Of a stretch of DNA of 64,000 bases, positions 1-13,675 are shown piece by piece (the first letter of the stretch is position 1; every line of letters begins with the position of its first letter). The stretch comes from Rhyacichthys aspro (taxonomy: Eukaryota > Chordata > Actinopteri > Gobiiformes > Rhyacichthyidae). The notes below the pieces were generated by a model. The model made no database searches, was not told the origin of the DNA, and saw nothing but the letters and a program-made list of their open reading frames with translations. Made by a program: the position numbers and the translations under genes. Location of the stretch: assembly GCA_036850595.1 (NCBI GenBank), contig CM072161.1, forward strand, positions 18,309,812 to 18,373,811. The letters run 5' to 3'.

Positions 1-3000
1 TTAAAACTAGAAGCTCTTTTTTTCTTCTTTCGAATATGAGCTGTTCTCGTTCCAGTTGCTGATAAAAGAACACCTTGTCTCCAAAACTACCGCCGCGTCA
101 TAAATATCTCAGTTCAGAGGTTGACAGCTCCAGCTCGGTTCATTTTCACGCGTCTTCATATTTGTACAAGAGTGCTGTCACGGGCCATTATCCCGGCCCC
201 GTCCCGAGAGGCGTGGGCTGTCAGAGCTGCTCAGATGATTTTCCGGAGCCGCGCTCGTCCACATCTTTGCCTGATTAGCACAACAATGAGTCTCCACAGA
301 ATGGGGCCTAATGAGACGCTGCAGCTCCAGGACCCCACTGACAAAGAGGACGCCACAAAACCCCTTCTTCTTCGATTGTACGACCGCGTTTCTGCACCGA
401 CGAGTCCGGACGAACAGGTCGAGAGAGTGCACACCTGGACAGTCACAGGCCATTTACAGGACGACCAAGATTCTGTTGTGGTTTGTTGCAGAAGTGATGA
501 ATGAGTGAATAAAGTTTTGAGTTTTGCAGATGTTCGAAGAGGAATGGATAGAAAAAATTTCATGAAAAACAAAATTGTAATTGTTGTTGAAACTATAAAT
601 GTACAATTACCAAAAGAGTTCAAACAGTGGACATTGGATGAAGAGGCTGAAGAGTTGAAAGTGGACAAAAAAATGGTGGAAAAATCAGAGGGATGTGGTG
701 TTTATGTTACACACACTAGAAAATAATCTCTAAAAAGCTGACACTGACCATCTTATTGCTCCATAGCTAAGTTTATAAATAAAGAAATGCTACTCTGTGC
801 ATTTATGAACAGGACCCTGCTCTAATCCCACAAAAACAATGCACTAGAAACTGAAAAGTTCACCAAAAATAAAACAACAAAGAGAAATGAAACCCTCCCA
901 CAGCTTTAATTAAAGGACACAATCACTCAGTCTTTTCATTTAGTCATTTTTGTTTTTGTGAAATGTCATTATGTCAAAGCTGTGCCATGTGTCGAGCCTG
1001 TTGTTACTGTGGGGCCACCTCACAGTCACCGGCCTCTGTTTACACAAATAAAACAGAAAATCATGACAGAGCAGCGGCCGGACTCTGACGGGACAGTTTT
1101 AACGTTCAGTGTTTGATAGAGATCAGTGAAATCAGTGAATCTGCAGCTGAACACATGACTGAGCAGTTTTCTAAAAGAGAAAACACCAACAAACATACAA
1201 CCGCTTCTATAACATCATCTGAACATAGTCTGTGCAAAATGTTCACACCTGCATTTAACCGCAGGAAATCACATTAAAAACATTCATCCATCTTAAGTTT
1301 TATTTAAAAACACATTTGAAAGAACCTCATTTCACTAAAGTCCTGTACAACAAATGTAAAATCGTGTCAGATTTGCAATAAACACATGCTAGTGCTGTGT
1401 ATTTAAGCTTTCATCCATCTTCTTCCTGTAATCCAGACTTCCCTCTCCCCAGACACTTCCTCCAGCTCTTCCAGGGAATACTGAGGCGTTCAGGCCGAGT
1501 AAACCGCTCTGAGTGGGTTTGAAAAAATAAATATAAAAAATGACAGGCTTATGAAGTCTAAATGTTATAATTCCACTCACAGCAGTTTTCTGATCTGTAA
1601 CTAACTTTGGTGACTTGGCTCGGACTTGGACTTGACTCAAACTGACTCCAACTGATTTGGACTTGATTTGGACTTGATTTGGACTTGATTTGGACTTGAT
1701 TTGGACTCGACGGACGCTTCTTTTGAGACTCGGAAATGATCTCAGACTTGTATTTCAAGTGATGTCGGCTCAACTCAAACTCAACTCTGACTACTCTTGG
1801 ACTGGGACTCGAACACTGAAGACTAGAAAGTGGCTTGGAGCTGCTCCTCTCGACGTGGAGGAGCAGCGGCTCTACTCCGAGCTCCAATATTTAAAGACGC
1901 ACCCAGCGACTTTGCGGAAAAAGCTCATTTCAGCCGAGATCTTGTCCTTTTGGTCATGACCCACAGCTAATATTCATAGATAAAAGTCGGAACATAGATC
2001 GACTGCACTCATTTGTCTCTCAATCTCCCTCCATCCTTCCCTAACTCATAAACAAGACCCCAAAACTCGAATCTAGAGGGACGAGATCTATTCTTTATTT
2101 GGAACGCTTACCTACAAAGATGGCAGCTGTGGCGGTACCATTAAAACATGTATTTGTAGAAAAGTGTGGATGTCTGTGGCAGATAAAAAAGGCTGTGAAT
2201 AAATCTGCAGCGACTTCCTCTGTCCACTTCATGCTCCCTTCCTGTGAGTAATTACAGGTTTCAAATCTTCAGTCTCAAATTAACATAGTCCTGGATAATA
2301 AAACTCCAGAGTAGTCCCAGAGTTCAGCCCAAAATGTTCAGAGATGTTATAAAAGGTTGTGTATAAAAAAAGGTGCAGAGAGGGTTTAATCAAGATGTGA
2401 GCAGAACAAACTCTGAATGTAAACGTACGACTGTGAATGTTTTGAGAAATGCTTTTTGAGTCAAAGCAAATGAGAAAAACTAAAGGTAGAATACAGTACC
2501 AAGGTTGAATTTACAGGAAATGGCTGATATTGTACTGTATTTCAGCAAATCTGCACCTTACTGTGAAGTTAATAACAGTAGGATTACTCTGTTAATGGTA
2601 AAATACTGCTGCAAGTGTTTACATGACAATTTTTAACTGTGATATTCCACGGCTCTCATTGGATCACCTTTTTTCTCCATATTTCTTTCTGTGTAAATGG
2701 GACACAATCAGTACAAAGCCACACTGCTGAGTTAACTCAAATAAGCCCCGGATCTGTCATTGAGCGACTGGTTTGCGGCTCTTTGCTCTTGTTTTTTGTG
2801 TTTTGTGAATTGAATCAAACAAAGGCCAAAGTCAACGGAGCTGATGCAGTGAGCCCCCCGCCGTAAATGCTCCATTAACGTAAATCCTGGGCGTTTATTG
2901 GGCTCCGTTAGCTAAATGAGGCAGACTTCCCCTCCCTCCGCGGGCCGTAAACCAGAATAACGGTGTCAGGAGACGGGCCACGCTGCCGATGGGCGCCTGT

Positions 3001-5478
3001 GTGGGCTCCGAGGGGAAGTCTCGCTGTCAGAGTGGAGCGCTTTTTACGAGGGGTTTTAATCACCGGGCGTTAAACTCAACAATTAGGTGCTGCTGCTGTT
3101 TTGTCGGGGGTTTATGGTGGCAGGGAGACGAGCTGCTGCCTCTGCGACTTTGGGCCCAAACAGGAAGTGATGGCTGCAGGTTTAGACTCCACAATAGACA
3201 AGGACATCAATGTTGGTCAATGTCAATGTGGTGAAAGCTGTAATAATCCCTTTAGATTTCAATATTCAGCTGAAACTAAGAACACTCCACTCCGATATTA
3301 TACATTTGGGAGTGTTTCAAGGCAGTGCTTTAGTTTTGTTGAAGTATTTTAAAAATGCAGTTTTGGGTGAGGCCTGTCTCTTTGACCTGGGCCTTATCAG
3401 AGCTGACCTCGGCCTATGACCTGCCCAGGATCACATCACATGATCTCCCCGCCTCAGGTGAGACCCCTCACCTGTCCTCAGTCCTCTGTCAGAAGACGAC
3501 TGATAAAACTTACACTAGAGCCCTTAACATTTTACAAATTCAGCTGCGTCTGAATCAAATCCTTTTTCGTTATGGTCCTTGTTGGTGAAAAGTGATTCCT
3601 CGTCCAATGTCACTAAAGTGCAGATATGTGGACTCTGGGATTGGACAGAAGTCATGTTCATTTTGTGATTGTCTTGTTCAGCCTGAGTTTGTCACTGAGC
3701 TCTGTCTTGGGTTGTTTTAGAGGTTCACAGTTGTTCTTTTGTTGCTGCTCCTCACTTCACTTTGTGACGTTGGTAAAACTCACTTAATGCAGCAGCAGTA
3801 AGTGTCTCACAGTTGGATTCTTCTCACTTTTCTCCTTCTGCTCCGTCAAACTGAGCTGAAAGACACAATAATTCAGCTTTAGTTTCTCCTCGGCGCGTTA
3901 AAGGAGGCTGTAGTCTCTCTTCGAGGCTCGACTTCAGTTTCTTCTGAAGCTCGGCTCGTTCGGTCTGATGTTGTTAGTCTGGGTCTGATCCACACTAGTT
4001 TTAGACGTCATTTATACGTCAACGATGTCACTCCATGAAAATGCTAACTTTTGAATCCTGCCTTTCATTGTGACTGCTGCTTCATTCATTGTCTTCTGAA
4101 AACAATGAGGTCAAAGATACAACGTTGTTACAGAAGAGGGGATAGCTGATGTAGAAAAAAAAAAAAACTGTCCCATTTTGGTCTGGCATGTGTAATACAT
4201 CGTTTTGGGTGGTACCATGTGATTGCAGATTGGTGACGGCATGTCTATATTGTATTTTTCTGACCAGTGCTCTCATGTAAACGGCCTCCTAGTCTCTTAT
4301 GGAACAGGTTTAAACCACAGTATGTTATATGTTCACACAAACACAAGAGAATTCATTAGTAAGATTTTCTTAATGAGTTTTATGGAATATGCCTCTGCTT
4401 TAGTTCACTCCTGACCTTTGAGTGGGTATGTGTAACATGTACAGACAGATTTTAACCATCTTTCTCGAGAATGCAGCTTTTGACCTCTTCTTAAGTGTTT
4501 GTGGTTTACATCGAAAACAAACCGATCCTAGCGCTCAGACCTGTCAGGAGAAGAAACATGAATAAAAATGCACAATCCCCAGGCTTTTACAGCTGAAATA
4601 GAGGGATTTAAAAGCTGCAGCTCTGTCAGATTTTGACTTTTGCCTCAAGAACAAGCTCCAGAAGTGAACCAGTCCTTGTGAGGAAAGGTCTATCCTCTTA
4701 TTTGATCTATTCTAATCCTACGAGAAGCGAGGCTTGTTGGACCCGCCTGTGCAGTGATGAGTTTGCCCTTGTTCCCACAGAACGGTCCAACAGTCCTCAG
4801 CACACCTCTGCATGATTTGGAAGGATAAGCCCTGATCTGGCTCGTGTTTCCGCTGCAGGAGATGTTCTCATGTGGAGACAGAGCTGCACACTGTACCAGC
4901 CTTCGTTTGCCCACAGACGTCTCACATCGAAAGACTGGAGGGTTTTAGTTACTCAATGGAACAAACAGAGGATAGCCATGAAAAGTTCAGAACAGGTTAA
5001 TTTATGTGGAGTTTTGGTGAAAATAAAATGTACTAAAGTGAACCATCACTCTCTCTGGAAACAGCTCGGTGGGAACACAAGCCTCTTCGAGAGAAACTCA
5101 ACCAAACTGAACTAAACTGCGCCAAACTGAACCACTTTATCTGAAATAAAACACACAACTGGACTCTGGATGAATGGACGCAGTGTGAACGACGCAGCTG
5201 TGTCCCTGAACGCAGCACTGACAGCTTTTCACTCTCACAAAAAGGGAAACTACACTTAAAGCACAAAGACTACGTTCAGTTTTGGAGCATGTGCACGTTG
5301 ACCCTTTGACCCCTGTGACCCGGGTCCGTCCCTAGAGACCTCACCTGGACCCGGACCACCTGCCCCTTGTTAGAGTCCCATCACAAACAAACCCACGATC
5401 TCCATCTGACGCTTATTTTGAGAAAACGTTTTATCAGCAGCTGCAAGAATTGTACTTAAAACTTAAAGCTCCACTACA
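1..5478. other. Left flank, no gene recognised
   Basis: No exon or RNA gene is recognised. Several frames are open for up to 145 codons at 75-730 on both strands, with no domain and no splice context. A 12-bp tandem (core GATTTGGACTT) lies at about 1655-1705. A C+G-richer, non-repetitive patch occurs at 2840-3180. The rest is ordinary AT-rich unique sequence. Confidence 0.5.
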
Positions 5479-5930
5479 CTGACCTCCATGAGTCTGGACC
5501 TGGTCTAAGACTGGACTAACTCTGTCTCCTTCACCAAACACTGACCTCCATGAGTCTGGACCTGGTCTAAAACTGGACTAACTCTGTCTCCTTCACCAAA
5601 CACTGACCTCCATGAGTCTGGACCTGGTCTAAGACTGGACTAACTCTGTCTCCTTCACCAAACACTAACCTCCATGAGTCTGGACCTGGTCTAAAACTGG
5701 ACTAACTCTGTCTCCTTCACCAAACACTGACCTCCATGAGTCTGGACCTGGTCTAAGACTGGACTAACTCTGTCTCCTTCACCAAACACTGACCTCCATG
5801 AGTCTGGACCTGGTCTAAGACTGGACTAACTCTGTCTCCTTCACCAAACACTAACCTCCATGAGTCTGGACCTGGTCTAAGACTGGACTAACTCTGTCTC
5901 CTTCACCAAACACTGACCTCCATGAGTCTG
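5479..5930. repeat. 62-bp minisatellite array, left copy (7 units plus)
   Basis: The tandem unit is 62 bp; unit starts (CTGACCTCCATGAGTCTGG) recur every 62 bases from 5479 to 5913. The unit also contains ACCTGGTCTAAGACTGGAC and TAACTCTGTCTCCTTCACC. Units are nearly identical (CTGACC/CTAACC and AGACTGG/AAACTGG variants). The same unit in the same orientation forms a second array at 53.9-54.6 kb. Confidence 0.96.
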
Positions 5931-6036
5931 GTCTCACTTATTTTCACTTTTAACCACTGTCTAAAACAAATCTGCCAAGTCCACATTTCTTTTTTTTACA
6001 GTTAATCCATATGTTAGCAGGATATTATCGCTGAAT

Positions 6037-6345
6037 GTGGACAGATTTATCGCTGAAGCCCGTCTCAGTCTGAGTCGTGCATTTGTTTCTGTGCTTGGGC
6101 CTTTCCGTTTGTTTATATTCTCGATTCACGCTCCATGTTTTCCTCCTGAATTGCCGTCATTATGTCCATTAATCACCTGTAAAATGGCTCTCAGGCTGCG
6201 TTCGGAGCTGCCAGACGGAGGTTTGGTTTGGAGCCGAGCCACAGGGACGTGCGTTCAGGTCGACGACACGCACGTAACGTTTATGTGTTGTATCTGAGCC
6301 CATTAGACGATTACTGCCAGTGATTTATGACCTTAACACGAGCCG
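6037..6345. promoter_or_regulatory. Candidate conserved noncoding block, left flank
   Basis: Non-repetitive, with TGAATTGCCGTCATTATGTC, CATTAATCACCTGTAAAATG and CCCATTAGACGATTACTGCC. It directly follows the 62-bp array. It is listed because its texture differs from the surrounding repeat-rich DNA; no conservation data were available. Confidence 0.2.
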
Positions 6346-7276
6346 AACGAGGGCAACGGGTGAAAAACTCGACTCTAACGGATAAAAAAGACGATTCAGA
6401 TCAGAAACAGAGGCAGTGTTGTTGAAGCGTTTGTGATTTGAGTTATGGACGTGGAAAACAAGCTTTAAATCATGATTTTAATCACAAACAAAAACCTTTA
6501 AAATTTATTCAGTTCTGGAGAATGACATTCACGGAAACCTCCTCTGTCCTCAGATCGAACATAGTAGTTTTAAACTGTATGTAATTACTTTGTTTGAGGA
6601 GTGCAGTCATTTGAATTTCTCTAAATGGGACTAACACACCTGGATAATGCTGTTCATTGTCAGATAACTGCTGCATGTTCAAGGTTTTCTCCGTTTCAGG
6701 TCGGACACGGTGAACTGAGCACGCTCCAGAGTCGGACAGAGACACAGAGTAACACACGAAAACAGAAAAACACGAAGAGCAGTTTTTAGAGACAGACTCA
6801 CTCACTTTTTGACAAAGACACATATTTTGAGTCACGCTGCCTCTGTGTGTGTGTTGATGTGATGTGTTCATGTGCTTTTGGACGGAGCACTTTTGAGTAA
6901 GAAACACGTTCTTCTTAATTTGTTGAGTTCATGTGTTTTTAACTTAAACTGGGTGATTTACCGTAATATTCTCACCTCATTACTGTATTTTAAGCTTTAT
7001 ATCAGTGCCTTGAATTTATTTTTACTTATTTAATTTCACTTCTATTTTCAGTTTTAATTGTGTGTTCTGAGCTGCTGTTACAAAGTCATTTTCTGGTGGA
7101 TTAATTCAGTTTATCTAAGTCTAAATATAAAACTAAAAACTGAGTCCTGTCTCATTTCCAGCTCTTCTGTCCATATCTGGTTCAGGACCCTCTCCAGTCG
7201 AAGCCCTCGCTGTGTAATTGCCCTGCTTGTATGTAAATGTGCCTGAGTGCTCTTTTGTCTCACTGAGGGGCCTCCA

Positions 7277-7280
<4 letters not shown>

Positions 7281-7307
<27 letters not shown>
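7281..7307. repeat. Poly(A) run of 27
   Basis: An uninterrupted homopolymer of 27 A on the + strand. It is followed at once by a C+G-rich segment (GGGGGCCCCTGCC) and is not preceded by an identifiable retroposed gene, so I treat it as a simple repeat. Confidence 0.95.
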
Positions 7308-8215
7308 TGGGGGCCCCTGCCAGGTGGACGGGCCCCATTCACTGCAGACTGACCTTGACAGCGCCTGACGGAGCGGGACTGAAAGGGTTTCCTCCGAGCG
7401 GCCCCTCCTCCCGCGGAGCCCGGCCCTCGGTTCATTCAGAGCGGCAGAGATACGTGCCCCTCAATGTGCTTTTGTTCCAGCCGTGTTCACTGTCCACCTC
7501 CGGTTTGTCTCATTTCCTGTCCCTCTTCTGTCTCAGCAGAGGCTCCCAAACAAACGGGGCCGGGTTGGGTTTCCACACACACTTCTGGACCAAAGGATAG
7601 GACTGAAACTTTAGAGACAGGAAAACATCTACAGCAGGATCTACAGTGTATTCCACTTAACCAAGAACTGAACAAAGACTAAGAAAGAACTAAATCAGGA
7701 CTAATTCTAGACTAAACCCGGCCTAAACCCTAATATTCCCCCTGTCTTCAGCCTGTGGGCACTAAACACTAAAGAGGACAGATAAGACCGGACTCACCTC
7801 GGTCTATACCAGATCCTGGGGCGGTCTCAGGACTCTCAGTGGCTCCCGTCACTTTTCCTCCAGAGACACTTCAAAGACCTGATGAGGACATACCAGAGAT
7901 TATCAGGACCTGAGGACGGGCTCTGGTCTGTGTCCAGCAAAAAGAGGCATGGAGACCAACGGGAGACTGGTTTAGTCCTGGTTCATTTAAGATAAGACGA
8001 TAAACTGGATTAATCCACGGGAAATGACTTCACAAAAACACACAGCTGGAAATGGAGATGAAATTATATTAAATCTGTTCCTGTGTCAAAAATATAGGAA
8101 AATAGAAACTAAATACGCCATGAAGTAAGTGGGTTGAATAATAAGTCTATTAGTCTGGGGTTTATCCAGCGTTTAGTCACATTTCAAACTGACCACTTAG
8201 TCTAGGCATAGTTCT

Positions 8216-8275
8216 GGTCCAGACCAGGCCCAGACCCAGACCAGGCCCAGACCAGACCCAGACCAGTCCTGGGAC
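8216..8275. repeat. Short CCAGACC tandem repeat
   Basis: Imperfect repetition of CAGACCAGGCCCAGACC over about 60 bp. It adjoins GGTTTAG-type repeat patches and is probably part of the same slippage-prone sequence type. Confidence 0.75.
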
Positions 8276-10206
8276 GCTGTGAGGAGGGTCCTGTGTTTGG
8301 AGGATCTTAGGTTTGTTCAGCTGATGTTTTCTTCTCAAATATTCGCCCTAATTCTTCTCATATTTCTCAGAGCGGTCGCCGCGGAAACGCCTCATGTGAC
8401 GCAAGGTCAGTGGGTCAGATACACAACAGCACAAACCAGACCCGGTTTGGTCCTGGTTTAGACCTGGTTCAGACCTGGTTTAGTCCTGGTTTAGTGTAAA
8501 TTTGTTTTGGAAACTTCAGAAACAACAGGAAGAGTTAAAACCTGAAGGAGCCTCTCTGTGTCTGTTTCCATCAGCAGCAAAAATAAACCTGACCTTCTTC
8601 CTGTCGACCTCTGGAGCCGCACAAATAAACGACGGCAGCAGCTCGGGCCTCAGTCGCCTGCTTTTACACATTTCTGACATATTTTACGCCTGGAGTTTGA
8701 ACTGGAACTAACCCTGACACTAAACAAGGCTCAGTCCAGTTTAAAGCCTGAGTGTTTTTAGTTTCCACAGATTTTAGCCGTTTCTTAGTCATTTCTCTTT
8801 CCATTTTTGTGCATTTGTTTTTGAATGAGATGATTATAGGGCTAAAGAACAACAGGGGAAGCCTCTTATACCTACTTTAATCTTTGTATTTGTTTTGTCT
8901 TGGGTCAATACTAAAAAACATGACATCTCATTTCACCTTTAAACAGGTAATAGATTTATGTACTGCTAAAAGTTGAAAAACTGTGGAAAAATGGAAGTGG
9001 AGACATATTTTAACTGAAAACACAAATTAAATACATTTAATCACCTTGGTACCAAAAGCATTTACTCAAATAGAGCTGTTTGTAAAGTGTAAATGGCCAC
9101 AGTTTTCATCCTGAGTAGATTTCTTCAGGGCGATGACATTAAATAAAGCTCTTTTTGTCTTTAAAGGCTGTACTTACTTCAGCTTTGGGTCAACACTTCA
9201 GCTCTGTGTGGTTTAACAGCACGACTCCTGGTTTGGAGACGTCGGGCCACACACTGTCGGCCCACAGAGCTGACACTGAGCCCGAAACCTTTCCTCGAGT
9301 CAAAGGAGCGTTCACAGAGGCATCGGGCGACGACGGAGGGGAGCGCTCACTTCTGTCTCAGCTCAGGTCCAAGAGAAGACACCGACTTCCAACACTCACT
9401 TTCTGTTTTGATTTACAGTCAGGGCATCACATTTAACGGTGCTTCCATTCTCAAAAGAGACTGGTTTTATTTTGCAGTCTTTGTGAAGAGGTTTTTCCCA
9501 TGTTTCTCTTCTTTTTTCCATAAAATGTTTCACTGAATAAAGACAACAATCTTTTCTTTAGAGGTGGAAAGTAAACTTAACTTAAAACCAGCATTTTCCT
9601 TTACTTAATATTTTAAAGGCAATCAGTTTCCTAGATTTTTAAAGTAAGGTTAACTTGTACAGTGAAAGAAAATAAGAAAATTGCTTGTGATTTGTCAACT
9701 ACACGTAAATATCTTGATGAAACTTAGAAATGACAAGAGACTGTCAGTGAAACACAAGTAAAAAAGGGTCATTTTGGATTTTAGATTTATTGGATTTTTC
9801 CCTCTTCTGAATTTGAATATTTACAGTAGAACAGAGCATTAAAACAGAAAAACAGTCTGAAGCCTTTTGCATTAATAGAGTTCACTTTATAGTCCTCTAT
9901 TTAGTACAGTATTATTAAATGATTGAAGAGTTAGGGACTAAAGAGAGGATCCAGACACGGCCAAGTCTTTTCTTTCTTGTGTTGATGTGTCCAAAAGACT
10001 AGAGCTGTTCCACTAAAGAGTTTAAAGCAGTATCTGACTTAAATTTATATCCACAATACTGTGATGCTGTGAAAGTGTGATACTTTTCCTCATAATTTCA
10101 TACGGTCCAAAGCCAATGGAGCTATTTGAAAAGAACAAAATTCACTTTCCTCACATCAGATCTTTCATATTTTTATTGGAAGTCTCATAGTGAGGCCCAA
10201 AGTGGA

Positions 10207-10860
10207 GACGAGTTTCTGTCTTCGTGAGTTTTACCTCCAACAGTTCAATCCGCTCAGATGTCGGAGCAGTGTTGAGTGGCGTCCTGCTCCAAAACCACAA
10301 ACTACACTCTTCTGCAGGTCCTCGTCTTTAATCCAGCGTCCAACACCCACCGCGGCCGCTCCGTCTCTGCCCGGACGGCCTTTAATGACCAAAAATAAAC
10401 CTCCACTCGCTCACCGCTGGGACACGGCGCTCTGAAGTCTCCTTTTACTGTCCTGTCGAGTGAAACTGTAAAAATATTTGAGGAGGAGAACCACACGGAC
10501 GTACAGGAGCTCTGATTTTAACTCTGGGTAAAGCCCTCCAGGTTCATAGAAGAACTGTATCAAGGTTAAAACAAGACTAAAACCAGGCTAAAGAAAAGAC
10601 TAAATCAGGACAAACATTGAGAATAACTGGCTTAACCCAAAACTAAACCGAGGCAAAACTAGGACTAAAAAAGAACTAAATTGGGACTAAAACCAGGAAT
10701 AAAAGAAGACTAAACTTGGACTGAAACAGGACTAAGCCAGGGCTATAACAAAGCCAATTAGGACTAAAATGAATCTAAACTAGAGCTAAACCAGGACTAA
10801 AATAAAGAATTAAACTGGACATTGAAGCGAACCAAAACTAGTGCTGAATCAGGGCTAAAT
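10207..10860. repeat. Direct duplication, copy A (about 650 bp)
   Basis: Nearly the same sequence reappears at 12781-13418. Shared landmarks are GTCGGAGCAGTGTTGAGTGG, a C+G-rich core CCACCGCGGCCGCTCCGTC, TTTAATGACCAAAAATAAAC and a following run of GGACTAAAC-type repeat. Copy A has an insertion near 10222-10240 relative to copy B. No coding content is recognised; the matching antisense open frames in both copies come from the duplication. Confidence 0.93.
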
Positions 10861-12540
10861 CACAACCAAAGCCTGGACTAAATGACTCTCTCTGAATCAT
10901 TCTGTTAAGCCTGCCGTACTCTGAATTACCCTGTTGTGTCTCAAAATTAATCAATGCATGTTTGTATTTTGTGATGATATTTTACGTCTGTATGTTAGAG
11001 TCTGCTGTTAGAGTCGACCTGGGCTTGTGTCCGTTACAGGAGTTTCCAAACTGCTCTACAGAGAGGACGCAGGAGGAGACAGCTTCTTTTGACTCCAACA
11101 CCTCATTGATTATTCTCCAGAGAAAGTCTAGATGCTACAACGCTGCAGAAAAACAGCACTGCCTCATCTGTAGCTTCTCTGAGTGAACAAGAAGGATTTG
11201 TAAAACATCAAGAAATTCACTTTCTTTGCAGCTTCCCACAACTTTTATCTGTTACAGCTCGAGTCTTCTTTACGGTGATACAAAGACTGTCTCTAATAAA
11301 GCCCCTCTACACGTTTTCATTCATCAAAATCACTTGCAGCTAATTTGCATGAACCTATTGGTAATTAACACAAACAGCAAGTCACGAGACTGAGAGGGCT
11401 TTTTTGTGACTAAATAAAAGCAGCAGGTTGTTATGTTAAGGCTGATTTTGGGCGTGACCTGACGAAGCCCTGACGCTCTTCACCAGGTGTGGGTCGGAGC
11501 GGTGTTTTTTTTACCCTCCACCGAGTGGCTAACGTCCGCAAGGTTCACTCTCACAAACAGGAAGGTGTATTTCCGCAGCTGTCGACCACTCCGTCTCACT
11601 GTCAGGGTTCAGTCAAGACCAGAGGAGGGCAGAGCTGCCACAATCTGCTCTGAGGTTGAAGAAGGGGGTCCCCAAAGTGAGTCGAGAGATTTTATTTGAA
11701 ATCCTAACTCAATAATTTAGAAAACCTGTGAGAACACATGATATATTTACATTAGAAATACAGTTATTTACAGAATATTTATGAAAAGTTCCCAGTTGAG
11801 CAGCAGCAGTTGCCTCCTTTAATGGGTTTACAGTCTAAAAACATTACATTATACTGCTTTAACAGGAAGTTTAAGCAGATGGACTGGACGCTTCTGATTG
11901 GATCATTTTAATCCCAGGTCTGAACGGGGGCTTCTTGTAACGAACCCTCATTTTTGAACAAAGACGTCAGGACAGTAGTGCATTCCTTCAGAGAACCATG
12001 TGGGAAATGCAAACAGAGATAATCTCAGTCCTTAATCCGGCAGCGTCAGATCAGTGGCTCTTCCACAGAGGGTTAATCTGAGCTGCATTGTGGCGGGATG
12101 CTGCTAATCAGACGCAGCCCTCGGTCTGAGCAGGAATGTCCTCGTGCTACAGATAAAGAAGGAAGGGATTTGTTAAAGAGGGAGGTGCAATTAACACGTT
12201 TCAAAAGAGCGATAATAAAGAGAGATAAGAAATATAGAGGTTTAATGAATATGGAAAATAGAGCTAGGCGTCCAAATAAAATGATATCATTGTTTGCTGA
12301 AATGTAAATAAAAAGTAAAGTAGTAATTATTCGTTGACAAAAGAAGGTCTCTTCCAGGAGTATCTAACAAGTAAAAACCAAGAACAAGACAAGTACTAAA
12401 CCAGGACCAAAGTAAAGCCAAACCAAAAAAAAAAACAAACAAAAAAGTTTAAACCAACCATCACAGGAAAAGTAAAGCCAAACCAGGACAAGAACCAAAC
12501 TGAATCAGACCGAATCTAAGACTTTACTCAAGACTAAAAT
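10556..12540. other. Repeat-rich stretch without genes
   Basis: It begins with GGACTAAAC-type repeat (10556-10885, overlapping duplication copy A). A non-repetitive interval (10.9-12.3 kb) follows in which no exon is recognised, then another GGACTAAACC patch (12365-12535) interrupted by an A-rich simple run near 12425. Confidence 0.5.
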
Positions 12541-12654
12541 AAACTTTCCATTTTTGGGAACCACAATTCACAGTGATTTTTAACATCTGTCAAAAAAACA
12601 AAAACAAAACCTTACTGTAAATACAAAACTGTAAACAATGTACATTAAAACTAT

Positions 12655-12735
12655 CTGGTTCCAGTATTGAACCTTGTGGAACTCTGATTTAAACATTTCA
12701 CAAAGGCATTAATGCAGAAAGATCGTAGCCCAGGC
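12655..12735. repeat. Dispersed repeat, CCAGTATTGAACCTTGTGG family, copy 1
   Basis: About 75 bp containing CAGTATTGAACCTTGTGGAA, then ACAAAGGCATTAATGCA, is repeated at 13676-13750. A diverged version (AGTATAGAGCCTTGCGGGAC) lies at 15046-15085. The phrase resembles fragments of decayed fish retroelements, but I cannot assign a family. Confidence 0.8.
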
Positions 12736-12780
12736 TATGGACAAGACTTATTTATTAACACCTGAGCATCTGAGCACGCA

Positions 12781-13418
12781 GACGAGTTTCTGTCTGAGTT
12801 TTAGTTCAATCCGCTCAGATGTCGGAGCAGTGTTGAGTGGCGTCCTGCTCCAAAACCACAAACTACACTCTTCTGCAGGTCCTCGTCTTTAATCCAGCGT
12901 CCAACACCCACCGCGGCCGCTCCGTCTCTGCCCGGACGGCCTTTAATGACCAAAAATAAACCTCCACTCGCTCACCGCTGGGACACGGCGCTCTGAAGTC
13001 TCCTTTTACTGTCCTGTCGAGTGAAACTGTAAAAATATTTGAGGAGGAGAACCACACGGACGTACAGGAGCTTTGGGTAGCTCTGGGTAAAGCCTCCAAG
13101 TTTCAGAGAAGAACTGTATCAAGGTTAAAACAAGACTAAAACCGGGCTAAAGAAAAGACTAAATCAGGACAAACATTGAGAATAACTGGCTTAACCCAAA
13201 ACTAAACCAATGCAAAACTAGGACTAAAAAAGAACTAAACTGGGACTAAAAACAGGAATAAAAGAAGACTAAACTTAGACTGAACCGGGACTCAACCAGG
13301 GCTATAGCAAAGCCAATTAGTACCAAAACGAAGCTAAACTAGAGCTAAACCAGGACTAAAATAAAGAATTAAACCGGACATTGAAGCCAACCAAAACTAG
13401 AGCTGAATCAGGACTAAA
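12781..13418. repeat. Direct duplication, copy B (about 640 bp)
   Basis: This is the partner of 10207-10860 in the same orientation, with starts about 2.57 kb apart. The order of unique core and GGACTAAAC-type repeat is preserved, with scattered substitutions. It lies between two copies of a smaller dispersed repeat (12655-12735 and 13676-13750). Confidence 0.93.
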
Positions 13419-13675
13419 GAGACAGAAACAAGAAGTGGTATGTCCTGTAAAAAAACAAGACTTATGTATTGTACTCTATGGAATACACTCTTGGATTGAT
13501 TCCTTTTTAACACGAGCCTCCTGGGGGTCGGACCGGGGCAGGGCAGGTCCACGGCCTGATGTGGCCCCCAGACCTGAAAATGACCGGGTCTGACATGATG
13601 TATGAATGACCAAATCAAATCTAAACTATTATCAAATCCAAGACAAAATACAATATAAAACAATGTTAATATTAA

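Larger units (their letters stand above)
5931..10200. other. Intergenic stretch, no gene recognised
   Basis: No exon is recognised. It contains a non-repetitive block at 6040-6345, a 27-base A run (7281-7307), a small CAGACCAGGCCCAGAC repeat (8216-8275) and short GGTTTAGTCC patches (7676-7800, 8440-8495). Confidence 0.5.

Noticed and set aside
231..668. - strand open frame of 145 codons at the window start, with overlapping + strand frames
   Set aside because: Overlapping open frames on both strands, serine/threonine-rich low-information protein and no homology that I recognise.
1558..1887. - strand open frame with SSPNQVQIKSK repetition
   Set aside because: It comes from a short 12-bp tandem repeat (GATTTGGACTT).
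7281..7307. A27 run as the tail of a processed pseudogene
   Set aside because: The sequence before it shows no coding similarity and no target-site duplication was found.
10302..13099. Matching - strand open frames at 10302-10496 and 12863-13099
   Set aside because: The identical peptides reflect the DNA duplication. Both are short, without domain or splice context.
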